Part shown: piece after piece, positions 55,115 through 64,000 of the stretch | How positions within the stretch are numbered: position 1 is the first letter of the stretch | Layout of the letters: the number at the start of each line of letters is the position of its first letter | Assembly (NCBI RefSeq): GCF_018882365.1 | Contig: NZ_JACVOP010000004.1 | Location: 1 to 64,000 of the forward strand | Direction: 5' to 3' | Length of the DNA stretch: 64,000 bases | DNA from: Polynucleobacter sp. 71A-WALBACH | GTDB taxonomy: Bacteria; Pseudomonadota; Gammaproteobacteria; Burkholderiales; Burkholderiaceae | The notes under the pieces: model-generated | Seen by the model: only the letters and a program-made list of their open reading frames with translations | What the model was told of the DNA's origin: nothing | Databases searched by the model: none | Made by a program: the position numbers and the translations under genes

Positions 55115-56479
55115 TTGGCCAAGATTAAAACAATCTATATCTGTCAGTCATGCGGTGGAACCTCTGCCAAATGGCAAGGACAGTGCCCTTCATGCCAGGC
55201 ATGGAATACATTAGAAGAGGGCTTGCCTGAGGTGAGCTCGAATACACGTTTTCAAGGTTTGGCACAATCACTTCCCCGTCAAAAGCTCTCCGCTATTTCA
55301 GCTGAAGATCTTCCGCGTTTTAGTACGGGCGTAGAGGAGTTTGACCGAGTGTTAGGTGGTGGCTTGGTTCCTGGTGGCGTAGTTCTGTTGGGTGGTGATC
55401 CTGGTATTGGTAAATCTACCTTGTTGCTGCAAGCACTTGCTGAAATGAGTGCCGCCGGTATGAACGTTCTCTACAGTAGCGGCGAAGAATCTGCTGCGCA
55501 AATTGCCTTACGAGCCAAACGGATTGCATTGGATGCTCCTCAGCTAGAGGTACTGGCCGAGATTCAGTTGGAAAAGCTGTTATCCATCATGGATACGATA
55601 AGGCCGCAGGTCTTGGTAGTGGATTCCATTCAGACCTTGTATTCAGAGGTGCTGAGTTCTGCTCCAGGATCTGTTGCGCAAGTGCGAGAGTGTGCCGCGC
55701 AACTCACGAGAGCTGCTAAATCTAGTGGCATCTGCGTCTTGATGGTGGGTCACGTAACTAAAGATGGTCACTTGGCCGGTCCTCGTGTACTCGAGCATAT
55801 CGTAGATACCGTTCTGTACTTTGAAGGTGATACCCACTCTTCATTTAGATTGGTGCGCTCGATTAAAAACCGTTTTGGCGCAGTCAATGAGTTGGGCGTG
55901 TTTGCCATGACAGAAAAAGGTTTGCGTGGGGTTGCAAATCCATCCGCGATCTTTCTGTCTCAGCATGCAGAGATGGTGCCAGGCGCTTGCGTATTGGTTA
56001 CACAAGAAGGTAGCCGCCCGCTCTTGGTGGAAATTCAGGCACTGGTGGATACCGCGCATATTCCTAATCCACGACGCCTTGCAGTGGGCTTGGAGCAGGC
56101 GCGTTTAGCCATGCTCTTGGCGGTGCTCCATCGCCATGCTGGTATAGCTTGCTTTGATCAAGATGTTTTCTTGAATGCAGTGGGTGGTGTCAAGATTTCT
56201 GAGCCGGCAGCTGACTTAGCGGTACTACTTGCTATTCAATCCTCAATTCGTAATAAGGCCTTGCCTAAAGAGCTGATCGTATTTGGTGAGGTTGGTTTGG
56301 CTGGAGAGATTCGTCCATGCCCACGTGGTCAGGAGCGCCTCAAGGAGGCGGCCAAACTCGGCTTTACTATAGCGATTATTCCAAAGGCCAATATGCCTAA
56401 GACGAAGATTCCAGGATTGAGGGTGATACCAGTAGAGCGTATTGATCAAGCTATCTCTGCAGCTGCAGAGCTCAGTTAA
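55115..56479 (+). CDS. radA: DNA repair protein RadA
   Basis: RadA is a RecA-like ATPase and DnaB-type helicase that promotes branch migration in recombination. The TTG start at 55115 begins the conserved MAKIKTIYICQSCGG. A Cys4 zinc finger follows (CQSCGGTSAKWQGQCPSC). Walker A is GGDPGIGKSTLLLQ, the RadA motif KNRFGAVNELGVFAM is present, and a Lon-type C-terminal domain ends the protein. The length of 454 residues is normal. Confidence 0.97.
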   Translation: MAKIKTIYICQSCGGTSAKWQGQCPSCQAWNTLEEGLPEVSSNTRFQGLAQSLPRQKLSAISAEDLPRFSTGVEEFDRVLGGGLVPGGVVLLGGDPGIGKSTLLLQALAEMSAAGMNVLYSSGEESAAQIALRAKRIALDAPQLEVLAEIQLEKLLSIMDTIRPQVLVVDSIQTLYSEVLSSAPGSVAQVRECAAQLTRAAKSSGICVLMVGHVTKDGHLAGPRVLEHIVDTVLYFEGDTHSSFRLVRSIKNRFGAVNELGVFAMTEKGLRGVANPSAIFLSQHAEMVPGACVLVTQEGSRPLLVEIQALVDTAHIPNPRRLAVGLEQARLAMLLAVLHRHAGIACFDQDVFLNAVGGVKISEPAADLAVLLAIQSSIRNKALPKELIVFGEVGLAGEIRPCPRGQERLKEAAKLGFTIAIIPKANMPKTKIPGLRVIPVERIDQAISAAAELS

Positions 56480-56492
56480 ATCAAGCGCTGAC

Positions 56493-57389
56493 TTAGCGCA
56501 AGTCTTCTGCCTGAATCAGCAGGACCTGCTCATCGCCCGCAGATACTTCCATCCAAATTACTGGGATCTGCGGAAACGCTTTTTTAAAGTTTTCATACTC
56601 ATTGCCAATCTCAATCAGAATAGCGCCGCGCTCAGAGAGGTAGTCAGGGGCGCCAGCAATAATCTTGCGGATGAGATCCATGCCGTCATTGCCACCAGCC
56701 AAGGCTAATACAGGCTCCGCATGATATTCGGCGGGGAGGGTATTCATGGAATTAGCGTTGACGTAAGGTGGGTTACAAATGATGAGATCAAAGAGATTAT
56801 CTTCATGGGGCTCTGGTAGCGCATTCCAGAGATCACCCTCAAATAGCTCGACCTGTGAGGTAAGGCCATGGCGATCGAGATTGCGAGAGGCTACTGCTAA
56901 CGCAGGCAAGCTAATGTCACAAGCACTCACATGAATATCAGGGCAGGCTAAGGCTAGCAAAATCGCTAAGGATCCATTGCCAGTACAAAGATCTAGTGCT
57001 TTGCCATCTGCAGGCAACCAAGTCTCTAATGAGCCATCTACGATTAACTCGGCAATCCAAGAGCGAGGAACAATACTTTGCTCGCTGGAGAAAAATGGCA
57101 CACCCATCAACCATGCTTCGCCCAAGATATAAGCCAGGGGCTTACGTGAAGAAATGCGGGTATCAGCAACCTCAAATGCTTTGCTAATTTGCTCGGCGCT
57201 CATCACTTGCTCTAAGTGATCAAGTGCATCTGTAGGGCTGAGATCAAGTTGTTTGCTGGCAATCCACAAAGCCTCGCTTTGGGCATCAATGGCACCATGG
57301 CCATAATGCAAATCCGCAAGCTCTAGTCGTTGTGCAATTTGATCAATACATTGATCAAGCGTAAAAGATTGCTGAGGCGCGGGGTCCAT
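56493..57389 (-). CDS. prmB: 50S ribosomal protein L3 N5-glutamine methyltransferase
   Basis: PrmB methylates a glutamine of ribosomal protein L3. The 298-residue length and N-terminal helical part fit PrmB better than PrmC. SAM motif I is ALDLCTGNGSLAILLA and the catalytic NPPY is in FDLIICNPPYVNANSM. It is the last gene of the minus-strand group dapD-dapE-prmB, 38 bp after dapE, and converges on radA. Confidence 0.93.
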   Translation of the reverse strand: MDPAPQQSFTLDQCIDQIAQRLELADLHYGHGAIDAQSEALWIASKQLDLSPTDALDHLEQVMSAEQISKAFEVADTRISSRKPLAYILGEAWLMGVPFFSSEQSIVPRSWIAELIVDGSLETWLPADGKALDLCTGNGSLAILLALACPDIHVSACDISLPALAVASRNLDRHGLTSQVELFEGDLWNALPEPHEDNLFDLIICNPPYVNANSMNTLPAEYHAEPVLALAGGNDGMDLIRKIIAGAPDYLSERGAILIEIGNEYENFKKAFPQIPVIWMEVSAGDEQVLLIQAEDLR

Positions 57390-57427
57390 TAGGAATTTTT
57401 AAGAGGTAGGTGATTGACTAAGTAGTC

Positions 57428-58579
57428 TTAAGCAATAAGATGCTCGAGTGTTTTGCGATAGATATTTTTTAGTGGCACAACATCATCCACAATCACGCAC
57501 TCATCAATTTTGTGACTTGTTGCATTGAGTGGGCCAAACTCAACTACCTCATTGCAAATCTTCGCAATGAAGCGGCCATCACTTGTGCCGCCAGTGGTGG
57601 AGAGTTCTGTATCGATATGGGTTTCGGCTTTGATAGCCTTGCGTAGCGCGCCAGCAAGGGCGCCATCACCAGTAATGAATGGGCTACCACCGAGCACCCA
57701 GTCAATTTCAAAATCGAGCCCAGCAGCACTCAGGATGTTCTCAAGGCGACTGCGAAGCTCTTCTGGCTTGCTCTCTGTGGAGAAGCGGAAGTTGAAATCG
57801 ATTGCCAGCTCACCAGGAATGACGTTATTCGCGCCAGTGCCCGCATGAATATTGGAAATCTGAAAACTCGTAGGCTGAAAATACTGATTACCTTTATCCC
57901 ATTCGGTTTCTACTAGCGCTTGAATCGCTGGCGCTGAAAGGTGAATCGGATTCCTGCCAAGGTGAGGGTAGGCGATATGCGCCTGAATGCCTTTAACTCG
58001 AAGCTTGCCAGATAGGGAGCCGCGACGACCGTTCTTAATCATGTCACCCAATTTATCAACTGAAGTTGGCTCACCAATGACGCAGTAATCTAGGCGCTGA
58101 CCATGTTTTTTCAAGCGCTCGCACATGATGACGGTGCCATCATTGGCTGGACCTTCTTCATCGCTAGTAATTAAAAAGGCAATCGAGCCTTTGTGATTCG
58201 GATGGGTGATCACGAATTCTTCTGTGGCAACAACAAATGCCGCAAGAGAAGTTTTCATATCCGCTGCGCCACGACCATAGAGCATGCCATCCCGAATAGT
58301 TGGCGTAAATGGATCGTTGGTCCATTTTTCCAGCGGGCCGGTAGGCACAACATCGGTATGCCCGGCAAACATTAAGACTTCGCCTTGATCTCCAGCTGCA
58401 CCCTTTTTGATGGCCCACAGATTGGTGACCTGAAAGTTCTCGGGACCACTGACAACACTCTCCGTATGAAAGCCAATGGCTTGAAGGCGTTTGGCAATGA
58501 GCTCCTGACAGCCCCCGTCCGCTGGTGTGACCGATCGGCAGGAGATAAGGGCTTCAGTTAACTCAAGGGTGGCGCTCAT
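57428..58579 (-). CDS. dapE: succinyl-diaminopimelate desuccinylase
   Basis: DapE removes succinate from N-succinyl-LL-diaminopimelate in lysine and peptidoglycan synthesis. It is an M20-family dizinc enzyme: [13 protein letters not shown] gives the first His-Asp, [15 protein letters not shown] the bridging Asp, [13 protein letters not shown] the catalytic Glu and TSHKIDEC the last His. The length of 383 residues is standard. It follows dapD by 12 bp. Confidence 0.96.
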   Translation of the reverse strand: MSATLELTEALISCRSVTPADGGCQELIAKRLQAIGFHTESVVSGPENFQVTNLWAIKKGAAGDQGEVLMFAGHTDVVPTGPLEKWTNDPFTPTIRDGMLYGRGAADMKTSLAAFVVATEEFVITHPNHKGSIAFLITSDEEGPANDGTVIMCERLKKHGQRLDYCVIGEPTSVDKLGDMIKNGRRGSLSGKLRVKGIQAHIAYPHLGRNPIHLSAPAIQALVETEWDKGNQYFQPTSFQISNIHAGTGANNVIPGELAIDFNFRFSTESKPEELRSRLENILSAAGLDFEIDWVLGGSPFITGDGALAGALRKAIKAETHIDTELSTTGGTSDGRFIAKICNEVVEFGPLNATSHKIDECVIVDDVVPLKNIYRKTLEHLIA

Positions 58580-58591
58580 AGATTATTGGGC

Positions 58592-59419
58592 TTAATCGCG
58601 CAAGAGTTCGTTAATCGCAGTCTTTGCTCTAGTTTGAGCATCTACTTTCTTCACAATGATTGCGGCGTATAGGCTGTACTTGCCACAAGCAGAAGGAAGG
58701 GAGCCTGGCACCACAACAGAACCTGCCGGTACACGCCCATAATGGATTTCACCGGTTTCGCGGTCGTAGATCTTGGTGCTTTGACCAATGTATACGCCCA
58801 TAGAGAGAACAGCGTTTTCTTCAATCACCACGCCTTCAACGACCTCAGAGCGGGCGCCGATAAAGCAGTTATCTTCAATAATGACCGGACCAGCTTGGAT
58901 TGGCTCTAAAACACCGCCAATACCAACGCCACCAGAAAGGTGAACGTTTTTGCCGATTTGGGCGCATGACCCAACGGTTGCCCAAGTGTCAACCATCGTG
59001 CCTTCGCCTACATAAGCACCAATATTGACGTAGGAAGGCATTAAAACGGCATTTTTGCCGATAAATGAGCCTCGACGAGCCATTGCAGGCGGAACAACGC
59101 GGAAACCGCCATTAGCAAAGTCTTCAGCGGTATAGTTTTCAAACTTACTAGGCACCTTGTCGTAGAACTGGGTATAGCCACCAGCACCCATGGGTTTATT
59201 GTCTTCCAGGCGGAAAGATAGCAAAACTGCCTTCTTCACCCACTGGTTTACTTCCCATTTGCCGACGCTACGGCGTTCAGCCACACGAATACTGCCCGTG
59301 TTGAGGCCTTCGAGAACGGCGTTCACTGCATTGCGGATTTCCCCAGAAACGGCCTCAGGAGACAGGTTTGCGCGGTTTTCCCAGGCTTGTTCGATGATGC
59401 TTTGTGGTGATTGGCTCAT
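58592..59419 (-). CDS. dapD: tetrahydrodipicolinate N-succinyltransferase
   Basis: DapD transfers succinate from succinyl-CoA to tetrahydrodipicolinate, the step before the aminotransferase and DapE. The 275-residue protein has a left-handed beta-helix of hexapeptide repeats (about residues 105-220: [20 protein letters not shown], then [19 protein letters not shown]). The C-terminal motif [16 protein letters not shown] is typical. It leads the dapD-dapE-prmB operon. Confidence 0.97.
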   Translation of the reverse strand: MSQSPQSIIEQAWENRANLSPEAVSGEIRNAVNAVLEGLNTGSIRVAERRSVGKWEVNQWVKKAVLLSFRLEDNKPMGAGGYTQFYDKVPSKFENYTAEDFANGGFRVVPPAMARRGSFIGKNAVLMPSYVNIGAYVGEGTMVDTWATVGSCAQIGKNVHLSGGVGIGGVLEPIQAGPVIIEDNCFIGARSEVVEGVVIEENAVLSMGVYIGQSTKIYDRETGEIHYGRVPAGSVVVPGSLPSACGKYSLYAAIIVKKVDAQTRAKTAINELLRD

Positions 59420-59447
59420 GCTTTTCAGTTAACTATCAGATTGTTAA

Positions 59448-59500
59448 GGGGTTTTGCCCCTGGATGTAGATTAATCATTATATCGGTGGGGCAAAAACCC
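59448..59500. promoter_or_regulatory. inverted repeat between dapD and smc
   Basis: GGGGTTTTGCCCC (59448-59460) and GGGGCAAAAACCC (59488-59500) pair except for one extra A, with a 27-base spacer. It lies in the divergent region of dapD and smc and could be an operator or an RNA hairpin in the dapD leader. Confidence 0.4.
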
Positions 59501-59593
59501 GTGTGGGGAGCCCTAAGCTTGCTATCATCTTCCCACTTTAGTAATAATTTTTACCCCCTTATTTGAACCCCTTTTTTCCCTGCAAAGTACGCC

Positions 59594-62500
59594 GTGCAAC
59601 TGAAATCCATCAAACTTTCCGGCTTTAAGTCCTTCGTCGACCCAACCCATTTCGAAATGCCAGGTCAATTGATCGGTGTTGTGGGTCCTAACGGTTGCGG
59701 AAAGTCGAACATTATTGACGCTGTACGTTGGGTTTTAGGTGAGTCACGCGCGAGCGAGTTGCGTGGTGAATCCATGCAGGACGTTATTTTTAATGGTTCT
59801 GGTTTGCGCAAACCGTCTGGTCGCGCCAGTGTGGAACTCATTTTTGATAATTCGGATGGTCGTGCGCAAGGACAGTGGAGTGCTTTTACTGAATTAGGCG
59901 TTAAGCGTGTCTTAACCCGTGACGGCAACTCAAGTTACTACGTCAACAATCAAGTCGTGCGCCGTAAAGATATTCAAGATATTTTCTTGGGTACTGGTAT
60001 GGGTCCAAGAGGTTACGCCATCATCGGGCAGGGCACTATTAATCGCATCTTGGAAGCTAAGCCAGAAGAGTTGCGTGTTTTCTTGGAAGAGGCTGCTGGC
60101 GTTTCTAAATACAAAGAGCGTCGCAAAGAAACAGCCTCACGTCTTGAAGATACAAAAGAAAACTTAGTTCGTGTAGAAGATATTTTGCGCGAGCTTGATC
60201 AGCAAGTCACTCGTCTAGAGAAACAAGCAACCGTGGCCGAGCGCCATGCGGAGCTCTCTACATCAATGAAGTCTCAGCAACAGTTACTCTGGTTTGTGCG
60301 TCAGACTGAGGCTGGTAAAGAGCAAGAGCGCCATGCTAATGGTATTCGTGATACTCAAGTGAGCTTAGAAGAGCAGACCGCAAAAATGCGTCATGCTGAA
60401 ACAGAACTTGAAACCATGCGTACCGAACAATACGCTTTACAAGATAAGGTTTCTCAGGCTCAAGGCGATTTGTATCAAACCAATGCTGATGTCAGTCAGG
60501 TTGAGTCACAGATTCGTTATGTACAAGAAGCGCGTCAGCGTCTACAACAACAATCTCAAGATTTGCAAGCTCAACTACAACGTTGGACCGTTCAAGAAAC
60601 TGACGCCGCTCAAGCCCAGCGCACTGCCGAGCAAGAACTCAGTATGGCTGCGGAAAAAGAGCAAACATTGTTGGCGGATTTATCTGGCTTGCAAGAGCAA
60701 ATGCCAAGTCGTGAAGAGGCCTATCAAATTCATGCGCGCGAACTGAATGATGCGCGTGAGAACTTGGCCACGATTGATCAGCGTTTAGCCAGTTTGGGTG
60801 AACGTGTTAAAGCTATTACGACACAATTAGAAGAGCTCAAAGGGCGCGATACCCGTCTTGAGGCTGAACTCGCTGGTATGCGCAGACCTGATGCTGAAGC
60901 ATTGCAGACGGCGGTTGATCGTCATGCCATGGCCCAACGCAAAGTAGACGAAGCAAGACAAAAAGCTGGCGAGGCTCAACAACGTGTGCCTGCTGCTGAT
61001 GAGGCTCGCAATACTGCGCAACAACAGATTCAGTCAGCCAATCAAGAGTTAGCTCAAACTGAAGCTAAATTGACCGCATTGACTGCCTTGCAGGCTAGCG
61101 TTCAAGCGCAAGGCAAGATTGGTCCATGGCTTGAGAGTAAAGGTTTAAAAGAGAGCAAGCGTTTATGGCAAGAGCTCAAAGTAGAGAGTGGTTGGGAAGC
61201 TGCTTTGGAGTCCGTGCTGCGCGAGCGTTTGGCTGCCGTTACGGCAAAGAGCGTTCAAGAAACTTTAGCCCTAGCAAATGATGCGCCCCCAAGTCGTCTA
61301 GCAATTTTGTTAACGGAGGATATCTCTCCTGCGCACACTACGGTGCCAGCCGATTTCACCCCTTTGCTAACTCGTGTTCAAAGTGCAGGGGCACCGCGTG
61401 TTGCTGCTGTGTTGCAAGAGTGGTTAGACAATATCTATATTGCCAATAGCCTGGAAGATGCACTGCATCGTCGTGAGAAGTTACCTGCTGGTGGTGCATT
61501 CGTTACTCAACAGGGTCATTTAGTAAGTCGTGTGGGTGTGCAGTTGTATGCGGCAGACTCTGAGCAAGCTGGTATGTTGGCGCGTGCTCAAGAGATGGAA
61601 GGTCTTGAGAAGCAATTGCGCGCACAAAAGCTGATTCAGAGTGAATTGCAGGGTGAGTTGGATCAATGTGTTGCCAACTATCAAGCCGCCCATCAAGCTG
61701 CAGAGCAAACTCGTGTTGCCGCAGAGCATGCGGTACAAGAAGTGCACGGCTTTGAAGTAGAAAGAATGCAGTTAACTCAAGCTGAAGAAAAGTACAGTCA
61801 ACGCGCTGAACAAATTCAGGGTGAGTTGAGTGAGTTACGTCAGCAAATAGGGCAATTGACTCAAACTCAAGAGCAATCTTCTGAAGAGCTCGCTCAGTCA
61901 GAAGAATCTAAACAGGGCATGCAAGAAAATCTTGCAATAGCTCAAGAAAAACTCGAGTTAGCCACCCAAGAGCGTGATCGTCTGCGTGAAGCTTTGCGCT
62001 CATCCGAAATGTCAGCTCAAGAAGCGGCTTTTGCAACCCGATCTTTACAGCAACGTATTGCTGATTTGCAGCGCGATCAAAGTACCGCACGTGTTCAGAT
62101 CATGGAGATTCAGGATAAGCAGGCTACTTCAGAGCAAGAGCTCGAAACGCTCAGTGATGAAGAAGCTCAAGATAAATTGCAGGGCCTCTTGCTGGCTCGC
62201 AGTGCTCGCGAAGCTGCGTTGGCAAATGCCCGTACCGAACAAGATGCTTTATTGCATCAATTGCGTGAAGCTGATGAAGTGCGCATGCAGATTGAGCGAA
62301 GCCTGCAGCCAATGCGTGACAAAGTGGTCGATTTGCAGTTGCGTGAACAAGCTGCCCGCTTAAGCTTTGAGCAATTTGCAACCTTGCTGTCAGACGCTGA
62401 GGCAGATCTCATCGCGCTTGAAGCCAGCTTTAGCCCAGATCTTAAGGTAGGCGCTTTGCAAAGCGAAGTAACCCGTCTAGGTAATGAGATTCAGTCCTTA

Positions 62501-63115
62501 GGCCCAGTCAACATGGCTGCCTTGGATGAGCTTTCCAGCTCCCGTGAGCGTAAGCAGTTCTTAGATGCACAGTCTGCAGACTTGAATGAGGCAATGCAAA
62601 CCTTGACTGATGCGATCGCTAAGATTGACGCGGAAACCCGTGATCTCTTGCAGGGTACATTTGATCAAGTAAATACCCATTTCGGTCAGTTGTTCCCTGA
62701 GCTCTTTGGTGGTGGTCATGCCGAATTGGTAATGACTGGTGAAGAGATCTTGGATGCCGGTGTGCAAGTGATGGCTCAGCCTCCAGGCAAGAAGAACAGC
62801 TCTATCTACTTGCTCTCCGGTGGTGAAAAAGCCTTGACAGCGATTGCCCTGGTCTTCTCTTTATTCCTGCTGAATCCAGCGCCATTCTGTTTGCTCGATG
62901 AGGTTGACGCACCATTAGATGATGCGAATACCTTGCGTTATGCGCAGATGGTTGCCAAAATGTCCAATAAGACTCAGTTCGTGTTCATCTCACATAACAA
63001 GATCACAATGGAAATTGCTCATCAGTTGATTGGTGTCACCATGCAAGAGCAGGGTGTATCTCGTATTGTGGCGGTGGATATTTCTTCTGCAGTATCTATG
63101 GTGGAGGCAGTTTAA
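59594..63115 (+). CDS. smc: chromosome segregation ATPase SMC
   Basis: SMC forms the core of the condensin complex with ScpA/ScpB. The GTG at 59594 begins the family start VQLKSIKLSGFKSFVDPT. Walker A is VGPNGCGKSNIIDA, followed by long coiled coils (about residues 170-490 and 690-990) around a hinge (about 510-680). The ABC signature is YLLSGGEKALTAIALVFSLF and Walker B PFCLLDEVDAPLDD. The length of 1173 residues is normal. zipA starts one base after its stop. Confidence 0.97.
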   Translation: MQLKSIKLSGFKSFVDPTHFEMPGQLIGVVGPNGCGKSNIIDAVRWVLGESRASELRGESMQDVIFNGSGLRKPSGRASVELIFDNSDGRAQGQWSAFTELGVKRVLTRDGNSSYYVNNQVVRRKDIQDIFLGTGMGPRGYAIIGQGTINRILEAKPEELRVFLEEAAGVSKYKERRKETASRLEDTKENLVRVEDILRELDQQVTRLEKQATVAERHAELSTSMKSQQQLLWFVRQTEAGKEQERHANGIRDTQVSLEEQTAKMRHAETELETMRTEQYALQDKVSQAQGDLYQTNADVSQVESQIRYVQEARQRLQQQSQDLQAQLQRWTVQETDAAQAQRTAEQELSMAAEKEQTLLADLSGLQEQMPSREEAYQIHARELNDARENLATIDQRLASLGERVKAITTQLEELKGRDTRLEAELAGMRRPDAEALQTAVDRHAMAQRKVDEARQKAGEAQQRVPAADEARNTAQQQIQSANQELAQTEAKLTALTALQASVQAQGKIGPWLESKGLKESKRLWQELKVESGWEAALESVLRERLAAVTAKSVQETLALANDAPPSRLAILLTEDISPAHTTVPADFTPLLTRVQSAGAPRVAAVLQEWLDNIYIANSLEDALHRREKLPAGGAFVTQQGHLVSRVGVQLYAADSEQAGMLARAQEMEGLEKQLRAQKLIQSELQGELDQCVANYQAAHQAAEQTRVAAEHAVQEVHGFEVERMQLTQAEEKYSQRAEQIQGELSELRQQIGQLTQTQEQSSEELAQSEESKQGMQENLAIAQEKLELATQERDRLREALRSSEMSAQEAAFATRSLQQRIADLQRDQSTARVQIMEIQDKQATSEQELETLSDEEAQDKLQGLLLARSAREAALANARTEQDALLHQLREADEVRMQIERSLQPMRDKVVDLQLREQAARLSFEQFATLLSDAEADLIALEASFSPDLKVGALQSEVTRLGNEIQSLGPVNMAALDELSSSRERKQFLDAQSADLNEAMQTLTDAIAKIDAETRDLLQGTFDQVNTHFGQLFPELFGGGHAELVMTGEEILDAGVQVMAQPPGKKNSSIYLLSGGEKALTAIALVFSLFLLNPAPFCLLDEVDAPLDDANTLRYAQMVAKMSNKTQFVFISHNKITMEIAHQLIGVTMQEQGVSRIVAVDISSAVSMVEAV

Positions 63116-64000
63116 GTGGATCTAGAGCAATTCATGACAATGCTAGGTTTGTCTGACTTGCAGTTCGCTTTGGCTGTTATTGGCCTGCTGATTCTTATTG
63201 CAGTAGCCATTTTGAATCTCAAGTACGCTCGCGCCCGCCGTAAGGCAAGGGCTGCTGGTGAATATTCTGTGGAAGATCTTTTTGCAAAAGAGCCGTCTTT
63301 TGGTCAAACCTCTTCTGATTCTGAAGGGCGGGCAGAACCCTCCTTTGGGGACATTGGAGCTTCAACACCATCCATTCCAGAAAGTTTTTCAATTGACCCG
63401 CGGATTGATTGCGTCATCACCTTACGTTTTGATGAAAGTATTAGCGGCGCTGAAATTCTGGAAGAAATTAATGCTTGGGCAAATGAGCCGAGCACTTCAA
63501 CAGCGCGATGGATGTGCGAAGGCTTAAACGCAGATGTTGATGCAGCTGAAGACTGGGAAGCGCTCCGTGCAGAGGCATCTTATTCTGAGCTACAGCTAGC
63601 GATTCAGTTGGCTAGCCGTCGCGGTCCCATTGGCGTCTTAGAGTTATCTGATTTTTGCTCACGCGCGCAAGCCCTTGCGGAAACACTAGGCTCCCAGATT
63701 GACATGCCCAGCGTAAACACCATGCTCGAGAGCGCCAAAGAGTTGGATGCGATGGCTGCGGAGAGCGATATTCAATTGAGTATTAATGTTCTATTTGATG
63801 AGGCTACCCCTGGCGCCAACTTTGATGCCTTAATGCGTAAGAGGGGTTTTAGACTTTCTCGCAATGGCCGCGCTTATGAGTTTTATAGCAATGGCGCACT
63901 CATTTTTTCTAGTGCAGAAATCGATCCCAATGCACCTGTTAAACAAGTGACCTTGTTGCTTGAGGTGCCTTTGGTACCGCAGGATGAACGCGCGTTTGAG
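63116..64000 (+). CDS. zipA: cell-division protein ZipA, 3' end outside window
   Basis: ZipA tethers FtsZ to the inner membrane. The GTG at 63116 directly follows the smc stop. A periplasmic start is followed by one membrane helix (DLQFALAVIGLLILIAVAIL) and a short basic linker (KYARARRKARA). A disordered acidic stretch leads to a C-terminal FtsZ-binding domain (from about residue 215, IQLSINVLFDEATPGANFDA, then FYSNGALIFSSAEID). The frame stays open to the window edge. The linker is much shorter than in Escherichia coli, as is common in this group. Confidence 0.88.
   Translation, partial: MDLEQFMTMLGLSDLQFALAVIGLLILIAVAILNLKYARARRKARAAGEYSVEDLFAKEPSFGQTSSDSEGRAEPSFGDIGASTPSIPESFSIDPRIDCVITLRFDESISGAEILEEINAWANEPSTSTARWMCEGLNADVDAAEDWEALRAEASYSELQLAIQLASRRGPIGVLELSDFCSRAQALAETLGSQIDMPSVNTMLESAKELDAMAAESDIQLSINVLFDEATPGANFDALMRKRGFRLSRNGRAYEFYSNGALIFSSAEIDPNAPVKQVTLLLEVPLVPQDERAFE

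Noticed and set aside
60393..60746. Open frames inside smc in other frames
   Set aside because: They are by-products of the repetitive coiled-coil codons and carry no plausible protein pattern.

Overview
The window looks like a betaproteobacterial chromosome of the Polynucleobacter / Burkholderiaceae type. I infer this from the gene order on the right (kup, radA, prmB, dapE, dapD, smc, zipA), the Bug-family binding protein, the PHB depolymerase and the moderate base composition. No database search was possible. Assignments rest on motifs and remembered family features.

Layout. (1) 1-15.6 kb, chromosome: the tail of an IS30-type transposase next to a comEC gene that has lost its 5' part; a small His/Cys- and Met-rich membrane/secreted pair; a PII signal protein with an NtrC-like site upstream; a three-gene minus-strand operon (transglutaminase-DUF2126, circularly permuted ATP-grasp-alpha-E, transglutaminase) of the predicted peptide-ligation type; then GST, cupin, PHB depolymerase, acyl-CoA thioesterase and a Bug solute-binding protein. 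(2) 15.6-52.4 kb, a genomic island of about 36.8 kb inserted in the initiator tRNA-fMet gene. A 49-bp direct repeat (the tRNA 3' part) marks both ends, and a P4-type integrase sits at the left end. (3) 52.4-64 kb, chromosome again: intact tRNA-fMet, kup, a secreted coiled-coil protein, radA, the dapD-dapE-prmB operon, smc and the start of zipA.

Inside the island: a mobility/maintenance block (integrase, toxin-antitoxin genes, two abutting 22-bp palindromes, excisionase-like and replication-like helix-turn-helix proteins, 15.8-21.2 kb); a large P-loop STAND-like NTPase of different codon style (21.3-25.2 kb); a block of small, lipoprotein, outer-membrane and regulatory genes with two WYL regulators and a MerR/VIT-VWA pair (25.6-39.3 kb); and a defence block (39.6-52.1 kb) with a DUF499 ATPase, DUF3780 protein, DUF1156 DNA methyltransferase and PLD-SNF2 helicase operon, followed by a DUF262-HNH-AlbA_2 (Schlafen-like) fusion and a NYN-domain nuclease.

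The most interesting signals are the multi-gene methyltransferase/helicase/ATPase defence operon beside the DUF262-Schlafen fusion; a local three-site regulon with the dyad GCTCA-N5-TGAGC next to a WYL regulator; the twin palindromes; a related dyad shared by the MerR promoter and a distant operon; and a DUF3293 gene split by one in-frame amber codon.
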